From: Spiroplasma_E ixodetis_B | GTDB taxonomy: Bacteria > Bacillota_I > Bacilli_A > Mycoplasmatales > VBWQ01 | NCBI RefSeq assembly: GCF_040369795.1 | Contig: NZ_AP028955.1 | Coordinates: 186,001 to 250,000, forward strand | Direction: 5' to 3' | DNA length: 64,000 nt | Shown: positions 10,472 to 19,417 of the stretch, piece after piece | Layout: every line of letters begins with the position of its first letter | How positions within the stretch are numbered: position 1 is the first letter of the stretch | Position numbers and translations under genes: made by a program | The notes under the pieces: generated by a model | The model's input: the letters and a program-made list of their open reading frames with translations, nothing else | Database searches by the model: none | Told to the model about the DNA's origin: nothing

Positions 10472-10859
10472 TGGCAACCTTTTTTAGGAATGTTTTTTGG
10501 TAGACATTTGTGCTTGGTGTTTTATGGGGGTTAAGTAGTTTAGAGTGCTGTGGATTCTTATGTTGTTGTATCAATTGATATAATCAAATAATTCTAATTT
10601 TAATTGGATTAATGATGTAAAATTTTTATCATTAATAAACTCTTTTTTGAAAGTTTTGAAAGTTGCTTCAGCAACAGCGTTCTCATAAGGACAACCTTTT
10701 TTGCTTAAAGAGCGGGTAATGTCGAAGGCTAATAAAAGTTTATCAATAGTTTTATTATTAAATTCATTACCGCGATCGCTATGAAATATTTGAATATCTT
10801 TTAAACAACGATTTGAGCACATAAATGCTTTATATACTAATGATGCATTTTTTTTAGTA
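10472..10859 (-). mobile_element. IS3-family fragment, second array copy
   Basis: Nearly identical to 8992-9379, 1480 bp downstream. The OrfB C-terminal fragment ends at 10484-10486. Confidence 0.8.
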
Positions 10860-10861
10860 TA

Positions 10862-11868
10862 GATAACTAAAGTAATGTTTACTCATAAATAATGTAAAAT
10901 AATAATATGTAATTTAAACAGTTTTTGAATTTAAAATTACAATTCAGCAATATTTAAAATAGATTAGGAAGATTAAATTATGCCAAAACCATACAGTGAA
11001 GACTTACGAAGAAAATTAATAGAAGCCTATGAAAGTAAAAACATTAAAATTCAAGAAATTTGTAAAGTGTTCAATATTACTAGAAAGACTTTATTCTTAT
11101 GAAGAAAAAGAAAAAAAGAAACTGGGCATATAAAACCGATTTTGAATTATCAAAAAGGACATAGCCACAAAATAAAGGATTTAGATTAATTAAAAAATTA
11201 TTTAGCGCAAAATAAATATGTTACAGTTCAAAAAGTAATTGAAAAATTTGGTGATATGACTAAAGAAACAGTTTATAACTATTTCAAAAAACTAAATTAT
11301 ACATATAAAAAAACTTTTCTATATGAACAAAGAGATAAAAATAAACAAGAAGATTTTTTAAAAGAAATAGCTAAAATAATGAATGAATATTTAGTATATA
11401 TTGATGAATCTGGAATTGATGATAATGAATTTTATAAATATGGTTGATCTGAAAAATGTAAAAGATTATTTGATAATAAACCCGCATATAAAATAAAAAG
11501 AATGAGTATAATTGGTTCGCTAAATAAAGGTGAATTAAAAGTCCTATGAGCATTTGAAGGGCATTGCAACAGTAAAATTTTTGAATCATATGTAAAAAAT
11601 ATACTAATTCCAGTATTAAAGCGTGGACAAATTATAGTTTTAGATAATGCAACGTTTCATAATTCTAAATTAACACAACAATTAATTGAAAATGCTGGAT
11701 GCAAACTATTATTTCTTCCACCATATTCTCCTGATTTAAATCCAATTGAACATTTTTGATTTTCTATAAAACATAATATAATAAAAATATTACCAAATTA
11801 TTGACCAAATATTAAAAAAGTTATTGATTTTGTTTTTCAAGATATGAGTAAACATTACTTTAGTTAGA
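10862..11868 (+). mobile_element. IS630-family element, array copy 3
   Basis: The left end is mutated as in array copy 2. The right end (AGATA for AGCTA) is also altered and abuts the tail of an IS5-like element. Confidence 0.85.
10980..11867 (+). pseudogene. IS630 family transposase, nonsense-mutated
   Basis: 296 codons with a TAA after KDLD (about 11188). It lacks the second linker stop shared by copies 1 and 2. The three DDE residues are otherwise present. Confidence 0.85.
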
Positions 11869-11870
11869 TA

Positions 11871-12132
11871 TATGTACTTAAGATTTAACTTACTTTGTGA
11901 AATTTTTAATAAAACAAAACCATTAAAATAAAAAAATATTTTTAATATTTTTTTAAAAATTTAAATTTTTATCAAGTTAATATAAAAATAATATTAACAA
12001 TTTTTCTGTTTGAAATATAAATTTATTTTTAAAGTATTTTTTTAAAAATATTAACTTCTATAATTATTAACACTAAAAAATTTATAAATATTATTATTGA
12101 CAATTGATTAAATTTATTTATGGAATATGTCT
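11871..12132 (+). mobile_element. IS5-family-like right-end fragment
   Basis: Matches the last codons of the transposase (MYLRFNLLCEIFNKTKPLK) and the AT-rich tail through the right inverted repeat. The left part is missing where it meets IS630 copy 3. Confidence 0.85.
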
Positions 12133-12323
12133 AGTAATTAAAATAATTATAGTAAATTATTTTTTCTAACTTCGAAGAGAAAGAAAAAAATATAATATAA
12201 ATACAATTTTTTTTGGGTACTAAGTTTTCTAAGTTTTTTTATGTTAAAATAATAAAGATTTTATTACTTTACAAGTAATAATAAGTATAAGTAATAATAA
12301 AGAAAAAAATGGTGATTTACTTT

Positions 12324-14708
12324 ATGTGAGATCGTAAAATTTTACGAAAAATTAATAAACAAGTTAAGGAAATAATTAGCCTTGATGAAACAATGAGAAA
12401 AATTAAAGATGAAGAATTAGCAATTAAAACAGTTGAATTCAGAACCAGATTGGCAGAAGGCGAGACTTTAGATGATATTTTAGTTGAAGCTTTTGCGACA
12501 ATTAGAGAAGCAGCACGAAGAATTAGTGGATTACATCCATATCCTGTTCAATTAATTGGTGGTATTGTTCTTCATAATGGTGATGTTGCTGAAATGCGAA
12601 CTGGTGAAGGAAAAACTTTAACTGCTGTGATGCCAATTTATTTAAATGCTTTAAGTAGTAAAGGTGTTCATGTTATTACTGTTAATGAATATTTAGCAGC
12701 AAGAGATGCTGAATTAAATCGACCAATTTTAGAATTTTTGGGAATTACTATTGGCGTTAGTCTTCGTAATCATTCTACTAATCAAAAACGTGAAGCGTAT
12801 TTAAAAGATGTTACCTATACAATTAATTCAGAATTAGGCTTTGATTATTTGCGCGATAATATGGTTAAAGTTTATCCAGAAAAAGTTCAACGTCAGCTTA
12901 ATTATGCTATCATTGATGAGGCGGACTCTGTTTTAATTGATGAATCAAGAACACCTTTAATTATTTCTGGTGGTTCAAAAAATCGTACTCCTTTATATCA
13001 AGCATCAGATGTTTTTGCAAAAACTTTAATACCTGAAGATTATAAAATTGATTGAGAATCACGTCAAATTGCATTAACAGTAACGGGTGTTAATAAAGCT
13101 CAAAAACAGTTTAATTTAAAAAATTTATTTGATATTGATAACTCGGAATTATTTCATCATATTCAAAATGCACTTCGTGCTAATCATGTTTTCAAATTAG
13201 ATGTAGAGTATGTTGTTAAAGATGGTGAAATTGTGCTAGTTGATCAGTTTACTGGTAGATTAATGCCTGGTAGAGTATATAGTGATGGACTTCATCAAGC
13301 TTTACAGGCTAAAGAAAATGTTACAATTCAACAAGAAACAACAACAGTAGCTACTATTACTTATCAAAACTTTTTCCGTTTATATAATAAACTAAGTGGT
13401 ATGACAGGAACTGCTAAAACCGAAGAAGAAGAGTTTGTAAAAATTTATAATATGAGAGTAATTAAGATTCCTACTAATAAACCAATTATTCGAGAAGATA
13501 AACCCGATCATGTTTTTGCTTCATTAAATGCTAAATTTAAATCTTTAATTGCAGAAGTTAAAGAACGACATACTAAAGGACAACCAATTTTGATTGGTAC
13601 TGCTAATGTTGATGTATCAGAACGAATTGCTAATATGTTAACTTTGGAAGGAATTAAGCATGATATTTTAAATGCTAAAAATCATGCTCGTGAAGCTGAT
13701 ATTATTGCTAGAGCTGGTGAAAAAGGATCAATTACTTTAGCAACCAATATGGCAGGACGTGGAACAGATATTAAACTTGGTAAGGGTGTTATTGAACTTG
13801 GTGGCCTTGCTGTATTAGGTACTGAAAGAAACGAAGCACGAAGAATTGATAATCAATTACGTGGAAGAGCCGGAAGACAAGGTGATCCTGGATTTTCACG
13901 ATTTTATGTTTCAATTGAAGATGATTTGATGTTACGTTTTGGTGGTGAAAAATTAAAAAAAGCTTTTGCAAGTTTAGGTGAAGACTATATTAGATCAAAA
14001 ATGTTAACTAGATCAATTACTAGAGCACAACAAAAAATTGAAGGTATGAATTTTGATGCACGAAAAAACTTATTAGATTATGATAATGTTATTGCTCAGC
14101 ATCGTGAAGCTACATATCATCAACGTGATAATATTTTACTTGCTGATGATTTATTAGATTTAATCAAAAATATGCACAGAACAGTAGCGCGTGATTTACT
14201 AAATATTTTTAATAAAGTTGTTGGTAGAGAACAGTTTATTGATTATGATGAATTAGTTAAAGGTATTAAAAATAAATTAATTAAACCTAATGATTTAATA
14301 GCAGAAAAGTTAAATCGATTAAGTACTGAAGAAAATATTGATTTAATTGTTGAAAAATCTTATAATTTTTATCTTGAAAAAAGAGAAAAATTAAATGATG
14401 TTATTATAAAACAAATTGAAAATAGTGTTATTTTACAAACTTTTGATCAATATTGAATTAATCACATTGATGCTTTAAGCAAACTGCGTGCAGGAATCCA
14501 TTTGCGTGGTTATGCGCAGTTAAATCCCTTACAAGCTTATATTGAGGAAGCTTCAAAATTATTTAATCGTATGAAAATCAATGTTGCTCATCAAGTTATT
14601 ATTATGTTACATAGCATTGATCCAGAACAACATCAGGTTCGTGGTGGTCAAGATGCATTGGATACAGTATTAGCAAGTAATGTTGAAACTAAAACTAAAA
14701 TTGGATAA
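12324..14708 (+). CDS. secA: Protein translocase ATPase SecA
   Basis: 794 residues with TGA as Trp. Drives secretion of unfolded proteins through SecYEG at the membrane. Visible parts: nucleotide site MRTGEGKTLTAVMP, DEAD-like IIDEADSVLIDESRTPL, second motor domain with NMAGRGTDIKLG and QLRGRAGRQGDPG, and the preprotein-binding MTGTAKTEEEEF region. It ends without the cysteine-rich zinc tail of many SecA proteins. Start ATG 12324 lies 8 bases after GGTGA and gives MWDRKILRKINKQVK. The nearest upstream genes are IS debris, so it is probably transcribed alone from the AT-rich region 12133-12320. Confidence 0.96.
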
Positions 14709-14720
14709 TTAATCTTTATT

Positions 14721-14756
14721 TAAAAAACTAAGTATTAAAATACTTAGTTTTTTAAA
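14721..14756 (+). terminator. Rho-independent terminator after secA
   Basis: AAAAAACTAAGTATT and its inverse AATACTTAGTTTTTT form a long hairpin with a tiny loop and a run of T, starting 13 bases after the secA stop. Confidence 0.9.
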
Positions 14757-14821
14757 TATATTTTTTTTATTCTATTTGATTTTTTTCTTTATTTTTTCAT
14801 GACTTTTTTTTAAATATGTTT

Positions 14822-14879
14822 GGCTTTTATCCCTTTATGTAATATTTTAAATTTTATCACATAAATGGAGATAAAAGCC
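14822..14879. repeat. 58-bp hairpin repeat next to an IS1595-like end
   Basis: GGCTTTTATCCC...TTATGT pairs with ACATAAATGGAGATAAAAGCC. The same hairpin, with few changes, stands at 47325-47383, again directly before the same IS1595-like end. It may be part of that element or its preferred target. Confidence 0.6.
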
Positions 14880-14958
14880 TATCTAGGAAATTATCCCCAC
14901 ATGTATCTAAATCAAACAAAAAATTATAGTTTCAAAACTAGGTATCTTATTGAATTTA
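14880..14958 (-). mobile_element. IS1595/ISXO2-like terminal fragment
   Basis: GGAAATTATCCCCACATGTA followed by about 50 bp identical to the end of the transposase remnant at 47384-47470. It is cut by an IS630 insertion at 14961. Confidence 0.6.
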
Positions 14959-14960
14959 TA

Positions 14961-15310
14961 GCTAACTAAAGTAATGTTTACTCATATCTTGAAAAACAAA
15001 ATCAATAGTTTTTTTAATATTTGGTCAATAATTTGGTAATATTTTTCTTATATTATGTTTTATAGCAAATCAAAAATGTTCCATCGGATTTAAATTAGGA
15101 GAATATGGTGGAAGAAATAATATTTTGCATCCAGCATTTTCAATTAATTGTTGTGTTAATTTAGATTTATGAAACGTTGCATTATCTAAAACTATAATTT
15201 GTCCACGCTTTAATACTGGAATTAGTATATTGTTTACATATGATTCAAAAATTTTACTTTTGCAATGTCCTTCAAATGCTCATAGGGCTTTTAATTTACC
15301 TTTATTTAGT
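14961..15310 (-). mobile_element. IS630-family C-terminal fragment
   Basis: Minus-strand transposase from SLNKGKLKALWAFEG to the stop at 14962-14964, keeping the second D (VLDNATFHKS) and the E (PMEHFW). The N-terminal half was removed where an IS5-like fragment begins at 15311. Confidence 0.85.
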
Positions 15311-15708
15311 AGACATATTCCGTAAATAAATTTAATCAATTGTCAATAATAATATTTATAAATTTTTTAGTGTTAATAATTATAGAAGTTAATATTTTTA
15401 AAAAAATACTTTAAAAATAAATTTATATTTCAAACACAAAAATTGTTAATATTATTTTTATATTAACTTGATAAAAATTTAAATTTTTAAAAAAATATTT
15501 TTAATATTTTTTTATTTTAATGGTTTTGTTTTATTAAAAATTTCACAAAGTAAGTTAAATCTTAAGTGCATAAGTCTAAATATACTTTTTCTACATTTAT
15601 TTATTAAAATTTTGAATCTTTTTAATCAAGCAAAAACATGTTCAACTTTAATTCTAATTTTTGAAATAATTTTATTGTAGATTTTTTCTTGTTTAGTTAA
15701 TTTTTTAT
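15311..15708 (-). mobile_element. IS5-family-like right-end fragment
   Basis: The reverse complement of the AT-rich tail and the last about 65 transposase codons (stop 15512-15514), starting with the terminal AGACATATTCCG. The rest is missing. Confidence 0.85.
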
Positions 15709-16293
15709 ATAATTTTTAAAAGTTTTTTTAGAAAATACTAAAATACAATTATTACTATTTTTAAATTGATTATATTTTTCTGTTCGCACTTTAGTAATAT
15801 CATCTTTAATAGTAATACAATTATAGGTAGTTCATTTTTTAATTTCGGGAACCCATGTTAATAAAATAGTTGACTTAGGAACAACAAATAATATTTTATT
15901 AGTTTTAATTTCTGATAATGCTGTTAAAATAGTGGGTGTTTTACCAGTACGCATTTCATTAAATAAGCCAAATCTTTTATTTGCTTTTAAAATTTCAACA
16001 TCAAAACGTTGATAATGTCTTAGTTTAGGATTACCTGGATAATCATTTAAGTTTTTTTCTTGTTGGATTTTTTTCATGATATTAGTGAGTGCTCATATAT
16101 TTGTTTTAATTTATCATTATTATTTGTATATTTAAGTAGTATTTCAAGAGCAAACGGAGTATTAAATATTTTAAATTCATTAGTATTATTGATATCAATA
16201 ATACCTAGTGCATTTAAAATTTCTTTTTTATTTTTTTTCACTTTAATTGTAATATGTTTATTATTAAGACTTATGATTTCTAACGTTATTAAC
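15709..16293 (-). pseudogene. SNF2/DEAD-like helicase remnant, truncated and frameshifted
   Basis: The minus-strand frame from 16077 has LRHYQRFDVEILK followed by a P-loop FGLFNEMRTGKTPTI and a motif Ia-like ILFVVPKSTILLTWV, as in phage-type SNF2-family helicases. It is cut by the IS5-like fragment at 15708. An N-terminal frame upstream (LNALGIIDINNTNEFKIF ... EHSLISWKK) joins it out of frame at a seven-A run near 16070, so the original gene was longer. Probably prophage- or plasmid-derived. Confidence 0.6.
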
Positions 16294-16390
16294 CTACTTT
16301 AGTGTTTGTATATGATATTAAATATTATAATAAAATTAATATAAATTAAAAAAAATTTATTTTTGTTAGTAAATATTAGATTATTAATAA

Positions 16391-16595
16391 GGAAATTATC
16401 CCCACATGTACTAGTGTGGAGGAAAAAATTAATTGAAATGAATTGAATAGCATATTTCAAAATGAAAACGATTGTTTGAAATATATAGCGAAGTTGAAAG
16501 TAATGAAATGTATCAGGTGTGCTTCTTCTAGTTTGAATGTTTCTGATTTGAGAAGAATAAGATGTTTGAAATGTCATCAAACATTTAGTATTGGA
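16391..16595 (+). mobile_element. IS1595/ISXO2-like element, N-terminal fragment
   Basis: Begins with the same GGAAATTATCCCCACATGTA end as the fragments near 14885 and 47385. The coding part from GTG 16416 gives a zinc ribbon, CIRC...CLKC, typical of the N-terminus of ISXO2-like transposases. It stops at 16594 where an IS3 end begins. Confidence 0.6.
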
Positions 16596-16596
16596 A

Positions 16597-16993
16597 TGGC
16601 AATCTTTTTTAGGACTGTTTTTTGGTAGACATTTGTGCTTGGTATTTTATGGGGGTTAAGTAGTTTAGAGCGCTGTGGATTCTTATGCTGTTGTATCAAT
16701 TGATATAATCAAATAATTCTAATTTTAATTGGATTAATGATGTAAAATTTTTATCATTAATAAACTCTGTTTTGAAAGTTTTGAAAGTTGCTTCAGCAAC
16801 AGCGTTATCATAAGGACAACCTTTTTTGCTTAAAGAGCGGGTAATATTGAAGGCTAATAAAAGTTTATCAATAGTTTTATTATTAAATTCATTACCGCGA
16901 TCGCTATGAAATATTTGAATATTTTTTAAAAAACGATTTGAGCACATAAATGCTTGATATACTAATGATGCATCTTTTTTAGTACCTACACTA
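16597..16993 (-). mobile_element. IS3-family fragment, right end with OrfB C-terminus
   Basis: Minus-strand OrfB from about TKKDASLVYQAF to the stop at 16609-16611, with FHSDRGN and AEATFKTFKTEF retained. An IS630 element is inserted at its TA (16994-16995). Confidence 0.8.
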
Positions 16994-16995
16994 TA

Positions 16996-18002
16996 GCTAA
17001 CTAAAGTAATGTTTACTCATATCTTGAAAAACAAAATCAATAGCTTTTTTAATATTTGGTCAATAATTTGGTAATATTTTTCTTATATTATGTTTTATAG
17101 CAAATCAAAAATGTTCAATTGGATTTAAATTAGGAGAATATGGTGGAAGAAATAATAGTTTGCATCCAGCATTTTCAATTAATTGTTGTGTTAATTTAGA
17201 TTTATGAAACGTTGCATTATCTAAAACTATAATTTGTCCGCACTTTAATACTGGAATTAGTATATTTTTTACATATTATTCAAAAATTTTACTGTTGCAA
17301 TGTCATTCAAATGCTCATAGGGCTTTTAATTTACCTTTATTTAGTGAACCGATTATAATCATTCTTTTTATTTTATATGCGGATTTATTATCAAATAATA
17401 TTTTACCTTTTTCAGATCAACCATATTTATAAAATTCATTATCATCAATTCCAGATTCATTAATATATACTAAATCTTCATTCATTATTTTAGCTATTTC
17501 TTTTAAAAAATATTATTGTTTATTTTTATCTCTTTATTCATATAAAAAAGTTTTTTTATATGAATAATTTAGTTTTTTGAAATAGTTATAAACTGTTTTT
17601 TTATTCATATCACCAAATTTTTCAATTACTTTTTGAACTGTAACATCTTTATTTAGTGCAAAATAATTTTTTAATTCATCTAAATCCTTTATTTTGTGGC
17701 TATGTCCTTTTTGATAATTCAAAATTGGTTTTATATGCCCAGTTTCTTTTTTTCTTTTTCTTCATAAGAATAAAGTCTTTCTAGTAATATTGAACACTTT
17801 ACAAATTTCTTTAATTTTCATGTTTTTACTTTCGTAGGCTTCTATTACTTTTCTTCGTAATTCTTCACTGTATGGTTTTGGCATAATTTAATCTTCCTAA
17901 TCTATTTTAAATATTGCTGAATTGTACTTTTAAATTCAAAAACTGTTTAAATTACATATTATTATTTTACATTATTTATGAGTAAACATTACTTTAGTTA
18001 GC
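16996..18002 (-). mobile_element. IS630-family element, full length
   Basis: Both ends are intact and flanked by TA (16994-16995, 18003-18004). Confidence 0.9.
16997..17884 (-). pseudogene. IS630 family transposase with stops and a lost catalytic Asp
   Basis: 296 codons from MPKPYSEELRRKV. TAA replaces sense codons after TFLYE (about 17543), after NKQ (about 17518) and near IFE (about 17280). The first catalytic motif reads YINESGI where sister copies have YIDESGI, so the DDE triad is broken as well. Confidence 0.85.
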
Positions 18003-18004
18003 TA

Positions 18005-18445
18005 TATAATTTAGTTTTTTGAAATAGTTATAAACTGTTTCTTTAGTCATATCACCAAATTTTTCAATTACTTTTTGAACTGTAACATCTTTATTTTGGG
18101 CTAAATAATTTTTTTAATTCATCTAAATCCTTTATTTTGCGGCTATGTCCTTTTTGATAATTCAAAATTGGTTTTATATGCCCAGTTTCTTTTTTTCTTT
18201 TTCTTTATAAGAATAAAGTCTTTCTAGTAATATTGAACACTTTACAAATTTCTTTAATTTTCATGTTTTTACTTTCATAGGCTTCTATTACTTTTCTTCG
18301 TAAGTCTTCACTGTATGGTTTTGGCATAATTTAATCTTCCTAATCTATTTTAAATATTGCTGAATTGTACTTTTAAATTCAAAAACTGTTTAAATTACAT
18401 ATTATTATTTTACATTATTTATGAGTAAACATTACTTTAGTTAGC
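18005..18445 (-). mobile_element. IS630-family N-terminal fragment
   Basis: The minus-strand start MPKPYSEDLRRKV at 18327 runs down to VYNYFKKLNY at 18006. An extra T in the linker (near 18115) shifts the frame. The outer end is intact with TA at 18446-18447. Confidence 0.85.
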
Positions 18446-18447
18446 TA

Positions 18448-18635
18448 TACTAGCTTTTCTCATATCTCATCATTACTAAAATAAATTCTCGTCACCACAC
18501 AAGGACCATTATCTTTATCTTTTATTTTCTCAAAAAAATATTCATAAATTATAATATCCTTATTAATTTCTGTTTTATATACAAAATCATTTTCTGATTT
18601 TATTTTAGGCTTTTATTAGTGTTTAAAAATTTCAT
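18448..18635 (-). pseudogene. Fragment of an unknown gene
   Basis: ATG at 18635 gives MKFLNTNKSLK then TAA. One base later the frame is open as SENDFVYKTEINKDIIIYEYF and runs to the IS630 end at 18447, which removes the C-terminus. No family recognised. Confidence 0.4.
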
Positions 18636-18870
18636 AATATGTAAAAATTTTTACTAAAAATAAACACTCCATTAATGCACTAATATTTTTTATAAAATTA
18701 GGATAAGTAGGGTAAAATTATTGCAATTTTTCCAAAAATATTTATCAAAAAAATCAAAAAATTATATAGAGTATGAATATATTTTTGAAAAAAAACTGAA
18801 AATATAAATTATTTATAAAAATAATAACAAATTTCTTTGCAATTTAAATATTATTTGTTATTATTATTAT

Positions 18871-19104
18871 AAGGATTTAGATATCCTAGGTCCTTTAAAA
18901 TTAAGGTAATATATCAAAAAATTATTCAATTATAATATTTTTAAATATAAAAATTTAAAATTAATCTAAAATCCCTAATTTAAACTCTATAACCCCAATA
19001 ACCTTAAGTTTTATTTATAAATAACTCCCCCTTTTTTTATAAATGACATATTACCTTAGCAATAATTCTTGTGTAGACAAGAGCTGAAAAGTTCTTTTTT
19101 TTTA
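18871..19104 (+). ncRNA. Candidate structured RNA, first of two (unverified)
   Basis: No gene lies between 18636 and 19417. This segment starts with an AGGAT/ATCCT hairpin (18872-18887). An 11-bp perfect pairing follows between TAAGGTAATAT (18902-18912) and ATATTACCTTA (19048-19058), then a TCTTGT/ACAAGA hairpin and a terminator: AGAGCT, GAAA loop, AGTTCT and nine T (19080-19104). ATAACCTTAA at 18999-19008 could compete for the same 5' strand. A -10-like TATTAT lies just upstream. No coding frame is apparent. Whether it is transcribed is inference. Confidence 0.4.
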
Positions 19105-19160
19105 TATATAAAAAAGAAAAAATGAATTTAAAAATTAAAAATTGAATGTTATAATAAAAC

Positions 19161-19341
19161 TTAAGGATCTATTTATAAATATCCTTAATATTTAAATAAT
19201 TAAGTTACAGAACTCTAATCACTATAAATATAATAATTCTCTTAAAATTAACCCTAAAACCTTATATTTATAATGTTTTCTACACAATTAAATCTGTAAC
19301 TTAATTATTGTTCGATAGCAAGAAAAAAATCTTGTTTTTTT
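19161..19341 (+). ncRNA. Candidate structured RNA, second of two (unverified)
   Basis: TATAAT at 19150-19155 could serve as a -10. The segment opens with TTAAGGAT/ATCCTTAA (19161-19188), much like the first unit. Next comes a 17-bp perfect inverted repeat (19195-19211 with 19293-19309, core TAAGTTACAGA) around an 81-nt loop. It ends in a CAAGA/TCTTG hairpin with seven T (19319-19341). The overall plan is the same as in the neighbouring unit although the stem sequences differ. It ends 76 bases before polA. Confidence 0.45.
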
Positions 19342-19417
19342 ATATGCTAATTTTTTAATTTTATATGAAGTTATACTTACTTATTGTTATAATAATTTTA
19401 TGAAATTAGGTGAATAA

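Larger units (their letters stand above)
7897..11868 (+). repeat. Tandem array: 1480-bp unit (IS630 + IS3 fragment), two full units and a third IS630
   Basis: IS630 copies start at 7899, 9382 and 10862, and IS3 fragments at 8992 and 10472. The spacing is 1483 and 1480 bp, with the 3-bp difference being an in-frame insertion in the first IS630. The joins on both sides of each unit are the same. Units 1 and 2 share the same two derived stop codons in the transposase, so they were duplicated as a block after the element had decayed. Confidence 0.8.

Noticed and set aside
7897..11868. CRISPR-like or satellite repeat array
   Set aside because: The repeated unit is 1480 bp and made of IS630 and IS3 sequence; there are no short direct repeats with unique spacers.
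18871..19104. T-box or other known riboswitch leader for polA
   Set aside because: No AGGGTGG-like antiterminator motif, and two terminators stand between the structures and polA; kept only as candidate small RNAs.
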